DNA from: Spirochaetales bacterium
GTDB lineage: Bacteria; Spirochaetota; Spirochaetia; Treponematales; Rectinemataceae
Assembly: GCA_015657395.1 (NCBI GenBank)
Contig: JADLKI010000017.1
Coordinates: 44,773-50,734, forward strand
Length of the DNA stretch: 5,962 nucleotides
Reading direction: 5' to 3'
Positions within the stretch are counted from its first letter, which is position 1. The number at the start of each line of letters is the position of its first letter. Shown here one piece after another: positions 5,928 through 5,962 of this stretch. Under the pieces are notes generated by a model. That model worked only from the letters and a program-made list of their open reading frames with translations. It made no database searches and was not told the DNA's origin. The position numbers were made by a program, and so were the translations under genes.

Positions 5928-5962
5928 ACTGCCTCCTTTTCTGAGCGATCAAGTTCGTCTAT
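5924..5962 (-). CDS. 3' end of the upstream gene, probably the transketolase N-terminal subunit (partial)
   Basis: Only the last 12 codons (IDELDRSEKEAV) and the TGA stop (5924-5926) are inside the window. The frame is open to the right edge. The stop overlaps the next start as ATGA, and the Shine-Dalgarno sequence of the next gene lies inside these codons. Identity as the N-terminal (ThDP-binding) subunit is inferred only from gene order in known split transketolases; the visible residues are too few to show it. Confidence 0.6.
   Translation of the reverse strand: MDELDRSEKEAV

Overview
The window is bacterial accessory or metabolic DNA. It reads as parts of a carbohydrate-catabolism locus interrupted by two GC-richer genes that look functionally unrelated. 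The organism cannot be fixed from the sequence. Strong AGGAGG-type ribosome binding sites and sigma70/sigmaA-type promoters fit a Firmicutes- or Spirochaetes-like genome, but this is only an impression.

Layout. (1) Positions 1-218, minus strand: 5' end of a shikimate-dehydrogenase (AroE)-like gene running off the left edge, apparently frameshifted at a C run (174-177). (2) About 274-560: an AT-rich divergent control region. It holds a near-consensus minus-strand promoter, two identical 14-bp copies of a LacI-family-type operator core (AAACGTTT at its centre), a 9-bp and a 13-bp inverted repeat, and an extended -10 promoter for the regulator. (3) 561-1631, plus strand: a complete LacI-family regulator whose only sensible start is a rare ATT codon. 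(4) 1691-2098, minus strand: a small PhnB/YjdN-type VOC-fold protein. (5) 2283-3440, plus strand: a CorA Mg2+/Co2+ channel of the Thermotoga type. (6) 3456-4964, minus strand: a glycerol-kinase-like FGGY sugar kinase. (7) 4977-5927, minus strand: the C-terminal subunit of a split transketolase. (8) 5924-5962, minus strand: the last 12 codons of the gene upstream, very probably the N-terminal transketolase subunit, joined by an ATGA stop/start overlap.

How the genes may work together. The kinase and split transketolase form one tightly packed operon (12-bp and -4-bp junctions). That layout suggests phosphorylation of a ketose or polyol followed by two-carbon cleavage or transfer, as in the described apulose-4-phosphate transketolase route, although the substrate here is unknown. 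The kinase keeps nearly all glycerol-contact residues but has Ser where glycerol kinase has Gln next to the catalytic Asp. The LacI-type protein probably represses the AroE-like gene and possibly itself. Whether it also controls the kinase/transketolase operon cannot be seen, because that operon's promoter lies beyond the right edge.

The VOC-corA block (about 1650-3440) is visibly richer in G+C (about 55-70% in 60-base lines counted by hand) than most of the flanking sugar genes (many lines 30-47%, some up to about 58%). It may be a compositional island, or the sugar genes may have been inserted around a native block. No clear intrinsic terminator, tRNA, CRISPR array or insertion sequence was seen.
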